Shown piece by piece: positions 33,400 through 45,529 of a stretch of 64,000 nucleotides of DNA (position 1 is its first letter; every line of letters starts with the position of its first letter). The position numbers and the translations under genes are program-made. Origin of the DNA: Sphagnum compactum (Eukaryota; Bryophyta; Sphagnopsida; Sphagnales); the NCBI GenBank assembly GCA_965153455.1, contig OZ234502.1, positions 971,267 to 1,035,266 of the forward strand. Direction: 5' to 3'. The notes beneath the pieces are model-generated. The model had not been told where the DNA came from and did no database searches. It worked only from the letters and a program-made list of their open reading frames with translations.

Positions 33400-34375
33400 G
33401 ATACCCGTAAGCTTAGCTACTTCCTGACTTCCACCTCTTCAAAACACACCTCTCATCACCATGACTAATCTATTATAGGCCATTGGTTTTTGACATAAAA
33501 ATGTGATCAACCTATCATAGGCGGTCGGTTCTAAACATGAGAGATTTTGATATCTACTTGAAACTAACTTGACATCCTGTAACTTCTCCCTTTTCCTTAT
33601 TTTTGTTCCTTTTATCATTTTCCTAATCTATCGTGTATTTTTTAATAAAGCTTTACAGGATTGGCTTCAACTTTTTCACTGTTTTGTTTGTTAGATTGTT
33701 GAGTTGGCCCCATTGGGAAAAGATCATACTATACTTTCCAATGTAAGATCTCCGGCATAAAATTTTTGGTTCAATTTTACATAATATGTGAATGACATTT
33801 GGAATAATAATATGTGTGCTTAAGATGGGTGAACACATTTTATAGAAGTGCATGTGTTCAGATGAAATTTTTTAGATCCATTAAGGGAAGTTTTTAGAGT
33901 ATTTGTAACAATGGATTGAATAATTCAATTGGAGGAAAAATGTATAATAGTAAAAAAGTTGCCAATAGCATTGTTGAATATTGCACTCTTCCATGAAGAT
34001 GATATTTGCAAGTGATTGCTTTAAGTGGATGTAAAACATTAGTGATGAAGTATTTTTTAGTTTAAATAAAATTTTGTCAAATATTCAATTTTATTCCTTT
34101 TCTTGTGTCGAAATCAAATTTTCAAAAGAAAATAATTATTTGGCAGCTAGATCCAAACCTGGAAAGGTATAATTATGATATTTGTTTTCTTGATGACATT
34201 GAGATCTCCCAAATCACAAATCCTATCGTCACACCCCCCCAGCCCCTCCCCCCTTCCAGTCAAGATGTTAGTATGTTTGGAAAGGCCTAAACAAAATAAA
34301 ATTCAATGCCCAAAAAATTTTCTGTTGGCCCAAAAAAAATAAAATTCAATGCCCGTGTCTGCTTGTCAAGAATAT
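33400..34375. other. AT-rich intergenic sequence
   Basis: No conserved frame. A short duplication AAATAAAATTCAATGCCC occurs twice at 34294-34355. Confidence 0.45.
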
Positions 34376-35085
34376 TCCTCAAACCTGGAGACTACTCGAG
34401 GGAGGCTAACTAGCCCGAAGACTATTCCCGTCACGAGGAAGACGAAGTCTCGCGACCCTTGATTGATCATGGGAAGCTATTTCATGCCGTCGTCGGTCAG
34501 TAGTGGCGGGTTGTGATGGCCTTTTCTTTGTTATTCCATACGGGGAGCTAAATTTCTATTTGGTTCCGTGGTGACTACTTTCCGGGGGGTAAAGTCATTG
34601 GCCCCATTAGATTACGTTTCATCCTCTTAAAAACAACAACTGAAAATTTGGTTAATCTCAGTAGTCATCAACAGTTTTTTCTGATGATTTTCAACGGTTT
34701 CAACCACATTTTACATTCCGTCCTCATTTACTTATGTATTGACTTCACCATGGCCAACCAAAATACGTCACCACCCGGCCGTCTAATTCTCCCTTCTCCC
34801 TCTCTTAAAACACTCCGAAGAATTTCATTTTTCTTTGTATGTTGAAAGCACCTTCCCAGCCCGGCAACAATGATGCTTTTGTCAATTTCAACTTAGGGAC
34901 CTTCCTTCCCCACCATTCACGCACAAAACCTTCGGCCAATCAAATTTCAAAAACCTTTCCTCCCGTAATATTTGGGTGGGCCTACACCCTTGAGCTACTC
35001 ACCCGGGAGGCTGTGACCCCTCGAATTAGAGGACACCCTCCTTGGAGGCTGCTGGCCTTTCCCTATACTTGAAAAGAATTATTAT
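34376..35085. other. GC-richer unassigned block
   Basis: Composition is richer in C and G than its neighbours (for example ACCCGGGAGGCTGTGACCCC). Frames at 34648-35072 are short and match nothing I know. Could be part of an LTR or a decayed retroelement; no ends found. Confidence 0.3.
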
Positions 35086-35089
35086 TATT

Positions 35090-36525
35090 ATTTTTTAATA
35101 AGTAGACTTTTTTTTCTTTCACAAGTAGTCAGTGTGTCTTGGATATTCTTTCCTCAAATCCATCTCCGCCATTTCGAAGAGTTCCGAACTCCGTATGTTG
35201 TACGCTGCTCAAACTCAAATATTAGGGCTTCCGACCCCGTACAGACGCGGCAGAAATTAATTATTTTCCCGAGTCAAATATGAACAGTCGTAGCCAGGAG
35301 GCTTGGTTTTTTTAATCGTTTGGTTAAAAAACCGACAACATTCGTATAAGTGTCAACAATAGTCATATGTAAATCTCATAATGAAATTTATTTATATTTT
35401 GTGTAAGTGTGAAATTGTATATAATTATTTTATGTCGTGTAAAATAGAGTAAATATCAAATAAATATATTTATATAGTTTTATATGCAAATATGTGCAGG
35501 TATGTGAAACAATATAATTTTTTTGATTTTTTCTTGGGAAGGAGGGGATTTCATGATGTTTTTGGTGATGAGCTAATCAAATGGCCCATTGTCAAGAAAA
35601 AATAATATCACATTATCAAAACATTTGTGCTTTGAGATGCACCACAATTAATTAATATTAATCACAATATGTACCTAACCTCTTGGAGAAGCTTAGGCCA
35701 AAAATGGTGATGAACAAAATTAGGATTAAATAATTTTCACAAAACAATGAGGTGGGACAAAATGTGCATTCAAAATATTTTTTGGAATAGCACAACCAAA
35801 GTCCCATATTGGTAGAAAATGCTAATGTTTGAGGAGTATCAAAGTATTATGATTTTCTTTTGAAGGACTAATCAACGTGACCCATTGGAAAAAAATAAAA
35901 TTAAGCTTTTTAGAGATGCACTCACGATTAATTAATGTGATTTGCAAAAAGATATGATCATTGAGGATAAATAATATATACACTTGCATACCTCAAACAA
36001 CACCAAAGGCACATTCCAATTCCTCAGAAAGTTTTAGCTACAATTTAATTTAATTTTCAGTGAAGAAGTCATTCAATATTCAAGAACTTTTACATCACAA
36101 GTCCAAATGCCATGGAACCAAAGCCCATGCACCCCTCCTTGTCGAGAGCTTTCTTTCCGAAGATACCAAGAACACGATCTGAAGCATCCTGATTCAATGG
36201 ATCTCATAACTACAAAACAAACTACCTTCCTTCATAGATAGATAGCTTCTTTACCATTTTTCAACTTCCAGTTCCTTGAAACAAATCTCGCAAAAGTCTA
36301 TCCATCTACTTGTGTCTGGCTTGACATGAAAACTTCTTGAAAGAGTGACTTTACACATACATATGTGGAATCCATAGTAAATACATGAATGAGTTTTCAG
36401 AGTCTAGATAGTCCTTGATTATAATGGAGTAGGGTTTTAAAGGTATATATAGGATTTGTTCTCCTAATGGGTTAGACCCTAGTTTGTGTTTGTTGCATTC
36501 TTGGGCAGTACCCATCACCTTGAAG
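35090..36525. other. AT-rich intergenic sequence
   Basis: No gene recognised. 36130-36210 has a GAGAGCTTTCTTTCCGAAGA / TACCAAGAACACGATC passage related to 39735-39800 (GAGGGCTTTCCAACGATACC and on), so both are members of one dispersed repeat family. Confidence 0.45.
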
Positions 36526-36999
36526 AGCTACATATTTCATAATGTTTTGGTGTCGAGTGATGACGTAATTTTCAAGTACCATGGGCATAAAAAGGAGTTG
36601 ACACATTGCTTGGAAGGGCAAAATAAAGATGTTTGAACTCATTTTATATTGAAGCTGGGGTACAAAAACTCATGAAAAAGAATTTTCCAAAATTAAAATC
36701 ACAATGACGTTATATTGTCTTTTGATTCAAATATCTATTCAATTGTGCAAGTGGGGTGAGCAAATAGCTACATATTTCACGATGTTTTGGTGTCGAGCTA
36801 GGGCAGAATTTTCAAGCACCATGGGCATAATAAAAGAAGTTGACGCATTGCTTGGAAGGTCAAAACGACATTAAAATTTCATTCTATATTGAAGCTGGGG
36901 TACAAAAACTCATGAAAAGAATTTTCAAAATTAAAGTGGCAATGAAAGTTATGTTGTCTTTTGATTCAAGTATCTATTCAATTGTGCAAGTGGGGTGAG
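36526..36999. repeat. Tandem duplication of a 240-bp unit
   Basis: Copies at 36526-36760 and 36766-36999. Both start AGCTACATATTTCA, run through GATGTTTTGGTGTCGAGC-like sequence, ACCATGGGCATAA, GAAGCTGGGGTACAAAAACT and end TTGTGCAAGTGGGGTGAG. Identity is high, with scattered substitutions and one- to four-base indels. No coding frame spans it. Confidence 0.85.
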
Positions 37000-39894
37000 G
37001 ATCACAGGGCACAAATGCAACCTCAAGGTTGTTCACAATGGGTAGATTCTAATGGTTTGTTGGTTTAAAAATCCCCACTTCAAAAAGTATTGGGTTGACA
37101 CAAGTCTGCCCTTTGATGTGGAATCCTCTCATGTTTAGAACTTGAACTCCAACATAGAACACTTGTGTGGCCTAAGGTCTCCTACTAGAGAAATTCCTTG
37201 ACTTGGTAGAGCGCTATATGTAGCCAGATTTTCTTTAGAGTCTTAGTTTTTTTTTAATTAGTTTTAAAATATTCAATTAATTATGTAGTCTGAGACTTGC
37301 TTTCCTTTGATATGTGTAATCATTTTATTTTCACCCAGAGAATAATAAAATCCTTAATTCTAGTTATGGGAGCTATGTTTTTTTTTCATATTCCCCATGT
37401 TGCCCATTTGGCTACCTGGTGTTTAGCTCTACATTATGAACGTGACCTCAACTTTAGTAGGTGTATGGGTGACAACAAATAGGTAATAGTTCTTTCACTA
37501 GCGAGATTTTTTAATTTTTAATTTTTTGTAATATATATCTGGACGACTTGAATTTTTTTAATCTCAAATTATGCAAAAATAATCATGTGACGGAATTGAA
37601 CCCTAATCAATTTGATCTACCCATTGTGGCACATGGTGGACTACACATAGAAAAAACATTAGTAAACAACACCAAAAAAAGGGTATTGTTAAGTAGTTTT
37701 TGCAACCTCCAAGAGTCAAGACCCAAGTGTCATTGCAAGGATGTCACGGGCCAAAGCTGCAATGCTGAAATTTGAAATCTCTAATGTATAATCACATAGG
37801 GTTCAAGGCAAAGTGATTAGGATCACGAAAACAAAAACCACCATAAACTAAAGTTGTCACCAAAACCTGAAAACATCATCCCACAAATTACAACTTAGAA
37901 CCGAACAAGCCTAGTAAGATTTCAAAACTAAACATTAACCCCCAAAAATTACAACAAATGACAAACCAAAAAGACTCAAGGGAAAATGGTATTGTACATG
38001 GGTGTTTGCAAGTTATGGTGTACACAAAAAATTGTAACAAAGTGGTAGTTTTCAATACTTGCAACACTTTGATGCATGATGGTGAATTTTAAGAATAAAA
38101 AAAATGATGAAAATTTGTCATAAATGATGGGTTATATCCCAATCTATCAATATGTTGTGGAATTGATACACATATTAATGATATGCGTGTCCAACAAATT
38201 ATTTTTCTAACTTGTAAAAGCTTTGAAGCAGTTCAATAGCCAAATATTGCATTTGTCAAAGGAAACTACATTTTTTGATTAATATTAAATGATTAGAAGA
38301 TATATTTGTGAGAATTTAGATGTTGTAACAATATACTACAAAGTGAAAATATACCCTAAAAATGATTCATGATGAAGTATTTAATCATATATTGAATATG
38401 ATTTGATTATACCATTTCAATTACAATTGAAAAGTTTGACTCCCATGATTTCATTTATTAAATATAGTACCTAGTTAGGAGGTAGCTACCAACCTATTTA
38501 CTTACCTCCTTACTTAACTACCTAATCAACCCACTACATATATACATATATATAATGTATATTTAACATGCTTTAAATTACAACATAAATACATGAATCT
38601 ATAAATATGCCCCTAATATATTTGAAAACACCCTTGTATATTTCAAAAGTATAGGTACACCACCTAAAGGTAACCAAATTGCGACTACTTTTGTAAGTAA
38701 TTTGATATAGAAGCCTTTCCTTGAATGAAAAACCCAAAAAGTTAATCAATATTGAAAGATGAAAAACCTAGTAAATGCAAACTAATCGCAGCATAGTCAA
38801 AGAAAAGTGATAGATTGAAAAAGACGATGAATAATTGTAAAAATGGCAAAACATAGTTGCAAATGACAATTAATGACATATGTTCTCAAATTGAATGGTT
38901 ACATAATACAAGATTTCTTTTAATGTGGGTGTGAAAAATTAAAAAATTGAAAATATAGACCAACACATGAATGGCATATATCAAAAGCAGTCCTTGGAAA
39001 GGACTTTGACCAATGGCACCTTTGGTTTCTTTTATTATGTTTTCACCCAATTGAATTTTAATATTTAAAATATTCAAATTCAAATAAGAAACATCAATAG
39101 CTTACAAAGTAAATTAAAGATTATGGATGGATTTTTCTTATGAAATCCCACATTAAGAAATTTCAATGTAGTAAAAAAACACATTGTAAAAAAATGCCTT
39201 TTCTCTTTCCCTTTGAAAGCAATTAATCAATCCCTAAATTATTGTGATGACACCAACATTCAATACCTTGTGCTTTGGGCTAGAAATACTTTCATTGCGG
39301 TTTGCTTCAACTTTCATGAGGAGAAAAAAAATACATATACTCCTTTTGTTTGCTTTCTCACAAAATTTATTGGATTAGATTTCAAACCACAAAGCATAGT
39401 GCTTCAAATCATAAATCCTCATATTTCTAAAGCCAAGAAATTTACAATGACAATGAATATCATCAACTTGCATTCAAGATCTTTTTGTATTCATAGAATG
39501 CTTGTGTGAAGAAATTGAAAAAGTTCTTTAGCAATGAGAGTAATTTATCTTTCAACAAAACATTTATCACAATGTCCACTTGCTCTAGATAAATGCAAAT
39601 TGACATGACCTTACATTTGTAGGTAGGTATGAATGACATAGACAGATAAATAAACATCATTTTTTTATAAATTCAATAATTCTTGCATAACCTACTAAAC
39701 ATTACAAAACCGTTTACTAGGTACACTTCTACTCATTGAGGGCTTTCCAACGATACCAAGAACACGATGAAGGGGGCATAATGATTTGAGGAATCTCGAT
39801 ATGACAAACAAAGTAAATAAACGAAACATGGCTGAAAGCACACTACGATGACCCATTTTGAACACTTTTAAATCTAATGTTATAGTACATATAG
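37000..39894. other. AT-rich intergenic sequence
   Basis: No gene recognised on either strand. A TAC/TAG-rich patch (38465-38550, CTACCAACCTATTTACTTAC) resembles the low-complexity array at 48.7 kb. Confidence 0.45.
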
Positions 39895-39904
39895 TAAAAT
39901 TGTT

Positions 39905-40050
39905 TCAACACAAACCAAAATATCATCTTTCAAAATTCCTCATATAAAAATAAGCCTATTACCTAGAGGCCAAAATCTCTTAAGCTATTCTCCTCTATAA
40001 TGAATCTCAACACAATATCATTGCTTCGATAAGCAAGGCCAACAAACTAC
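39905..40050. repeat. Dispersed repeat of about 300 bp, truncated copy
   Basis: Matches 56795-56940 and 62575-62721: TCAACACAAACCAAAATATC, CCTCATATAAAAATA, CCTATTACC, ATAATGAATCT, AACACAATATC and AAGCAAGGCCAACAAACT. Only the right half is present here. Confidence 0.7.
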
Positions 40051-40269
40051 TTTCCTTAATAGGTAAATGTGTTAATTGTGTTGAATCGAAAATAAATGAT
40101 CATCACTAGTAATGCACAAAGCAGCCCAAGCATATTAATAATATTTTAAAAAAAAGATTTAATATCTTAACAAGGATTTTATGTTATATTGGATTCCCAT
40201 TGATTTTCCTATTTCAAGAATTTGATTTGCAAAAGTTTCAAAGCACAAGATGGAAGAGTTCTTAATTAG

Positions 40270-41045
40270 GGGTTTTGATAGAAGACAAGGGAGTTTCTGG
40301 GACCTGGATTGACATCCCCAACAAAAGCCTATCGTTTGCCAAAGCGTGGACAATAATTTAAGGATCTGGATGAAATGAAGACAAGTGAGTTTCTGTGACT
40401 TGGAATGAGATCCCGAATGAAAAGCCTATCGTTTGCCAAAGTGTGGACAGTAATTTAAGGATCTGGATGGAAAGGAAGGTAGAGTAGTTTCTGAGACCTG
40501 GAATGAGATTCCAAAAAGCAAACATATCGTTTGCCAAAGTTTTTGGAACCTGAAATGAGGTCTCGAAAGGAAGCTTATTGTTTACCAAAGCGCGTGGACA
40601 ATAATTTAGGGATCTGGATGGTGGGAATACAAGGGAGTCTCCGGAACCTGGAATGAGATCCCTAAAGGAAGCTTAAAGTTTACCGAAGCGCGTGGACAGT
40701 AATTTAGGGATTTGGATGGAGCGAAGACACAGGAGTTTCTGGGACCTGGAATGAGATCCTAAAAGGAATCTTATCGTTTACCAACGCAAGGACAATAATT
40801 TAGGGATCTGGATGGAGAGAAGACAATGAAGTTTCTGGGACCTGGAATGAGATCCTTCGGACAATAATTTAGGGATCTGGATGGAGAGAAGACAATGAAG
40901 TTTCTGGGACCTGGAATGAGATCCCGAAGAGAAAAGTACATATCGATTCCAGCGTTCCAAAGAGGGGAAAAGGACATGCATGATTTAGGGATATGGATGA
41001 AGACCACGAGATTTTTGGGGATCTCGTCTCTGGACATCGATTGAG
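40270..41045. repeat. Degenerate minisatellite of about 95-100 bp units upstream of Costars gene
   Basis: About eight diverged units, each with AATTTAGGGATCTGGATGG, GAAGACAA, GTTTCTGGGACCTGGAATGA, GATCC and TATCGTTTACCAAAGCG. GGATCTGGATG-like words lie at 40361, 40459, 40609, 40708, 40803, 40872 and 40988. The last two main units share a 50-bp near-identical block (40803-40855 and 40872-40925). The minus-strand frames with repeated SRSQKLHCLL are products of the repeat. The array ends about 115 bp before the Costars start codon, so it occupies the promoter. Confidence 0.8.
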
Positions 41046-41159
41046 ATCTTGAAAGGGGAGCACGCTTGCTTTTACGCCTTCTTCCCGCCTGCTTGCACGA
41101 AGACACTGCGAGAAACAAGAGACGAAGCAGCGCAGCGGAGGAGCCAGGAACAGAGCGCC

Positions 41160-42813
41160 ATGACAATGAATGTCGACGAGGAGATCGGCCGCCTGAAGGA
41201 AGAGATCACGCGCTTGGGACTCCCGCAGTCCGATGGCTCCGTTTCTGTACTATCCATCTCCTTTCTTCATGTTTTTATTTTCCTCCCATGCTTTTTTTGT
41301 CCCGCCAATTCGACCACCATCTCCAGAAAGAGATCCTTCAGAGTTTTCGGTTCACAGTAAGTGTTAGCGTTATGCAATGGCGGAGAAGTTTGCTTCGTTC
41401 GCAGAAATCTCGTGCTGCTTTTCTCCAAGACTCTGACATCCCATAAGATGTCACAAGAAGTTTTGATCTTGCTTCATAACCTGAATTTTTCGTAATGATC
41501 GTTGACTTATGAGAATCGACAATGTTGTTTAAGGCAGTAGCAGTGGCACATCAACACGGATAGATAGATTCTGGCTTCTGGCTTCTTTGATTTTTCATTA
41601 TGCTTCGATCTGCGAGAAATTGTAGGATCAAACTTCGAATGCAATTCTTTTTTGTCTCTTCTTCGTACAGCAAGAATTACACCGTTGATCAGCAGGCATC
41701 GGAATTTCAGCTGATACCTTTACTGCCGAAGTCCATCTTTCAAAGCTTTAAATTCATTTGTTGGAATTCCAGTCTTTATTTTGGAATCTGGGGTACTTTC
41801 ACAACATGTGAATCATGGATTTTAGCATCAGGTTTCCTCAGAAAAGTTCATGATCTTAAAGTTCTTGCCCTTGTTTCTTGCTGTTTTCTTGTTTAGGTTA
41901 TCTTTTCTTTTCTTTTTTTTGTTTTTTGTCTTTCTTTCCTTTTTTTTTTGCTGTTCTTTCAACTTCTTCATGGTTTCTGTTGATTATCCTGGCCTCTTTT
42001 AGGTTTTTGGAGGTAGCCAACATCATGTGTGAATTTTCCTGTTACTGCCAGTCTTATGACAGAAGCTCAGTGCAATGTTTAATGCATATCATTGACCTTC
42101 ATCTGTTGCTGGTAGCTGATGAAGGCAGTGGGGATGGTATGATAGCTGTCATACATTGTGCTGTTGCCCAGTGAAGGTTTCTGAACTAGCATGTGACTGT
42201 CAATTTTGTTCCAAAATGCTCATCAGTTTTGGTTTTGCTTTTAGGGTTTTTGTCTTTAGGGCTGGAGTCACTCTTTTCTCTCATTTGCTGATATGTTGTC
42301 AGATCTGGAATCCCTACAACCTTTTCATTGGGCTATCTCTCAATTCTATCCAGGTTGACTTAGATCTTAAGTGTGAAGTTGTCAGAAGTTATTGAAGATG
42401 TTGTATTTTAGGGTCAGTTGCTCATGAAAAGACTTGACATTCAAATTGCTTGGGTATGACTGGTGTTGCAAACTTTAGACATGCGATTCCTTTACAGCCT
42501 ATTCAAAATGTCACTGTGCTATGCTCATTCTATGTGCAGGAGCGGGATTGTTAGCTTAGCTCTTCACCTGCTGACATTTTTCTTTTTGGTTAAGTGGAGT
42601 TGTTAACTGGTGAAGGGCATATTTTGTCGAACCTTGTGGTGTGCACAGGTGAAGTTTGGGACCCTATTCAATGATGAAAGGTGCGCAAACCTTTTTGAGG
42701 CGCTTGTGGGTACATTGCGAGCTGCTAAGAAAAGGAAAATCGTGAAGTTTGATGCAGAGATGCTGTTCCAAGGAATGCACGACAATGTGGACATTGTCCT
42801 TGTCAAGCCCTGA
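41160..42813 (+). CDS. Costars family protein (ABRACL homologue), two exons, 83 residues
   Basis: Costars proteins are small conserved eukaryotic proteins with a winged-helix-like fold related to the C-terminal domain of STARS; animal and Dictyostelium forms influence actin dynamics, and the plant role is less known. Exon 1, 41160-41246, encodes MTMNVDEEIGRLKEEITRLG ending DGSVS. Exon 2, 42649-42813, starts VKFGTLFNDERCANLFEALV, then GTLRAAKKRKIVKFDAEML and ends FQGMHDNVDIVLVKP, with the family block LRAAKKRKIV. The 1402-bp intron is phase 0 with a CAG acceptor. The donor at 41247 (TCT then GTACTA) was chosen over 41241 because it restores the family length between DGS and FG. A downstream ATG at codon 3 (MNVDEE) matches many relatives and may be the used start. 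Confidence in the family is high. Confidence 0.94.
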
Positions 42814-43537
42814 AGTGAGTTATGGCAAAGATGTGTCATGTCACTACTGTTGGGTCCACCAATTCTTGACTCCTTAGATAACATGAGAATGACATTCTTT
42901 TCTGGATTCATATTGCTTGTACTGTTCCATAGTTTTGAGGTCGCATGTAGATGACCTACAGAAGTTGGGTTATGCTTCTCATGCTTCTTATTTCCTGATG
43001 AGTCTTCATTAAACTCCAGGAATCCACATTCTCAGATTTTGATGTGCATTCTTTGTGTTGTGGTTAATGATAGAATTGTCAAGAGCAGTTTGTTAGAATG
43101 TTTTGTCTGTTGCTCATCAAGTAAACTTTGACTTTTAAGATTTCTCAAACTGCTTCCAAAAGGATCTGTTATTATCCCTTTCATGCCAATTTTTTATTTG
43201 CTATCTTGACATACCAATCCATAGTTGAACCTTTGAGGAAACAAAATCAACCCAGAAACTCCTGACTTGAGAATAATCTCAGGTCATTGTGATCTCTGAA
43301 TGTTTTCTGTGACTGGCAAAGAGGAGGAAAAGTGCTCAATTGTGCAATCAAAGGGAGTTACTGATTGCAAGGTAAATTATTGTTTGCTAGAGCAGCAGTA
43401 TCAGTTTGCAGATAGGTATGTGCTTACACATCATTGCTACTGACTGCATGAAGATCACATCATATGCGATTGAAGGTGCTACTATAGTTGTTGCTGCTGT
43501 TCCATACTGATTTGGATTTCTGATACCTAATTGTTTA
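42814..43537. other. 3' UTR and flank of the Costars gene
   Basis: T-rich sequence following the stop codon; no separate coding signal. Confidence 0.45.
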
Positions 43538-43776
43538 TTGGCTCTGCCCCTCAGGGAGAGACTACTGAACCAAACTGATGCCAAGTTCATTTGGTCCCAC
43601 GCATTTGAGGAATGTCCACCATGTGTTATGCAGAGTTCATCTGGTCCCAGATTTTGATGAATGCTCACCATGTGTTTGTTACTCTGAATTGTGAGTTTGG
43701 TTTTTGAGGAATGTCATGGAACATTTTCGCATTGTAACTGTTGCTGGCTTGAACTTGTGATAAAAGGGCAGAGCCA
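43538..43776. mobile_element. MITE-like element with TTGGCTCTGCCC ends, copy 2
   Basis: Begins TTGGCTCTGCCCCTCAGGGA and ends AAAAGGGCAGAGCCA: a complete small element with inverted ends of about 11 bp. Inside, a unit of about 60 bp (GTTCATTTGGTCCCA ... AATGTCCACCATGTG / GTTCATCTGGTCCCA ... AATGCTCACCATGTG) is tandemly duplicated. The interior differs from copies 1 and 3. Confidence 0.7.
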
Positions 43777-43797
43777 TTAGGCAATGAGAAGCTTTGT

Positions 43798-43920
43798 TGG
43801 CTCTGCCCCTTCAGGGTAGAGACATTTCGATGCACCAAGAAAGGGGCAAAAGTTTGGTATCTCTACATTAGAAGGTCATGTGGAATCCACTATAGAAACA
43901 TTTGATACACTCCCACATAA
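43798..43920. mobile_element. MITE-like element with TTGGCTCTGCCC end, copy 3
   Basis: Only 21 bp after copy 2, TTGGCTCTGCCCCTTCAGGG opens a stretch matching 32422-32530. Its right end is not certain; GGGCAGAGTCA at 44680 could be it, which would make a longer element containing the dispersed repeat at 44195. Confidence 0.5.
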
Positions 43921-44194
43921 CTGGAGGACCCACTTGGGCTTGACCATGCCAACCACAGCGGGTTTATAAGAGCATACCCAACCGCAGGCTTGCTATAGCA
44001 TTTTGCAAATTATTTGTTACTTGCTTATATATCCCAAGCCTCACTCATTAACTTGAAGGTGGGATTCTCAAAAGTGTCAAAGACCACTAATAGCAAAGCA
44101 AGTGGAACAATCAGATAATATGGCCGATCAACAACAATGGGAGATTGTGCCATGAGGATTGATCAAGCAATCTAACCAATTCCAAGCAGGATTT

Positions 44195-44318
44195 AAACTC
44201 AGCATTTAATGCACAAGATTCGAGCGTAATTGTAGTAGTCGTACAGGTAGGAGCAGTGAAAATATATGTAGCAGCTGTGGAGGCGCTCAGGATAAACGAA
44301 AGACAGGATGAAACTCAG
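44195..44318. repeat. Dispersed repeat, copy 2 (partner at 29373-29498)
   Basis: Same sequence as the copy at 29373, including GCATTTAATGCACAAG, TTCGAG, TGTAGTAG, AAAATATATGTAGCAG and GGAGGCGCTCAGGA, flanked on both sides by AAACTCAG. Confidence 0.75.
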
Positions 44319-44319
44319 T

Positions 44320-45100
44320 GTACCACAGAAATTGATGGATTTTTGAGTTTCACCCCGGATGCATGCTCATGTGTACTTTTATGCAGGTTTTTTTTTATAA
44401 TCTCACCCTGTGTATGACCAAACTCAGGGTTCTAGTGCTCTGTTTTCTTTAATTTACGGATAAACTCTAATGAGAAGGCTTTTTCTTTTTTGCATTTTTG
44501 CTTTTTGGGGGGTGAAGGGGTGGGAGAGGAGGATTTTTGGGTCTGTTCCCAATGTGTTCCCATCAAGTTCCCAAAGTGTTCTCCAAGTTCTTCAAGTGTT
44601 CCCCAAGACGTTCCCAATATTGTTCGGCCAAATTTCAACTTCGATGCATATAGGTAAACTGTGGACCCCCACTTTTGAAGGGCAGAGTCAATATGTGTCT
44701 AGCCGCTTGTTTGCAACAGGTACCAAAGAAAACAGTTTGACAGGAAGAAAATGACCGAAGGAGCTAGTGCTTCATCATTTCAATTCTCCCTTGCTGACAT
44801 TCCCTTGCTGAGACTTGGTGCCAGGAAATAAACAAGGAAGAAAATGCAGAGCTCAAAGGATTAGGGTTGGAAGACAACGCTGACAGCAAACAGGCAAAAC
44901 AAGAACTATATAGTTCCAGAGGATGGCCAAACTGCGCAGCTTTAGGTGATTGTGCAAGACCCCCTCATTGAGCCAATAAGGCCTAAGCCTTCTGGATATG
45001 CCCTATACTTTCACCATCACCACACACCTCCATTGATGATGCAGATCAGAATCCAAATGCCCAATTTTCAGAGCTTTTTTTTCTTTTGTCTTGACTCTGT
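44320..45100. other. Intergenic sequence with TTCCCAA-rich patch
   Basis: 44540-44630 repeats GTTCCCAA(T/A)GTGTTC-type words (GTTCCCAATGTGTTCCCATC, GTTCCCAAAGTGTTCTCC, GTTCTTCAAGTGTTCCCC), a short degenerate repeat. No gene recognised. Confidence 0.45.
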
Positions 45101-45114
45101 GTGTGTGTGTGTGA
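45101..45114 (+). repeat. GT microsatellite in likely upstream region of the plastid-protein gene
   Basis: About seven GT dinucleotides roughly 420 bp before the start codon. Confidence 0.6.
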
Positions 45115-45529
45115 GACGCAATTGGATTGTCTCTCTACTAATGCAATGTTCCAAAGCTCAATTTTCAAACGTCAGAGACTATGTGTCAGCAGTCTCTCTT
45201 AAGGTGGTGCATTAGCTCCTGAGATTTTGTGGGTTCTCTCTCAGATTTTGTTAAGCTCTCTGTGTTCTTCATAATTTGCTAGTCTTGAAACCCTAGAACT
45301 TGGGGATGCCAATGCTTCGAAAACTACAGCGCTACTCTGCTTTCCTCCTCTTCCTCCACGGCCTCATGTGGATTTAGTTCAAGGTTTAGAATGCCGATCT
45401 TTGGCGTGAAAATTTGGATCTAGTCTCAGCAGAATTTGGCAGGGGATCTTCATTTAGGGTTTGTAGGTTTTGGAGGTTCTTGAGAGAGGAGGAGGAGACG
45501 TGCACAAAAATTCCTCTGGGGTTGCCACA

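Noticed and set aside
40771-41166. Minus-strand frames with repeated SRSQKLHCLL over the Costars promoter
   Set aside because: Artefact of the 95-100 bp minisatellite and antisense to the Costars first exon.
41241-41246. Earlier Costars splice donor (GTTTCT at 41241)
   Set aside because: It keeps the frame but shortens the conserved DGS..FG segment by two residues; the donor at 41247 restores the family length.
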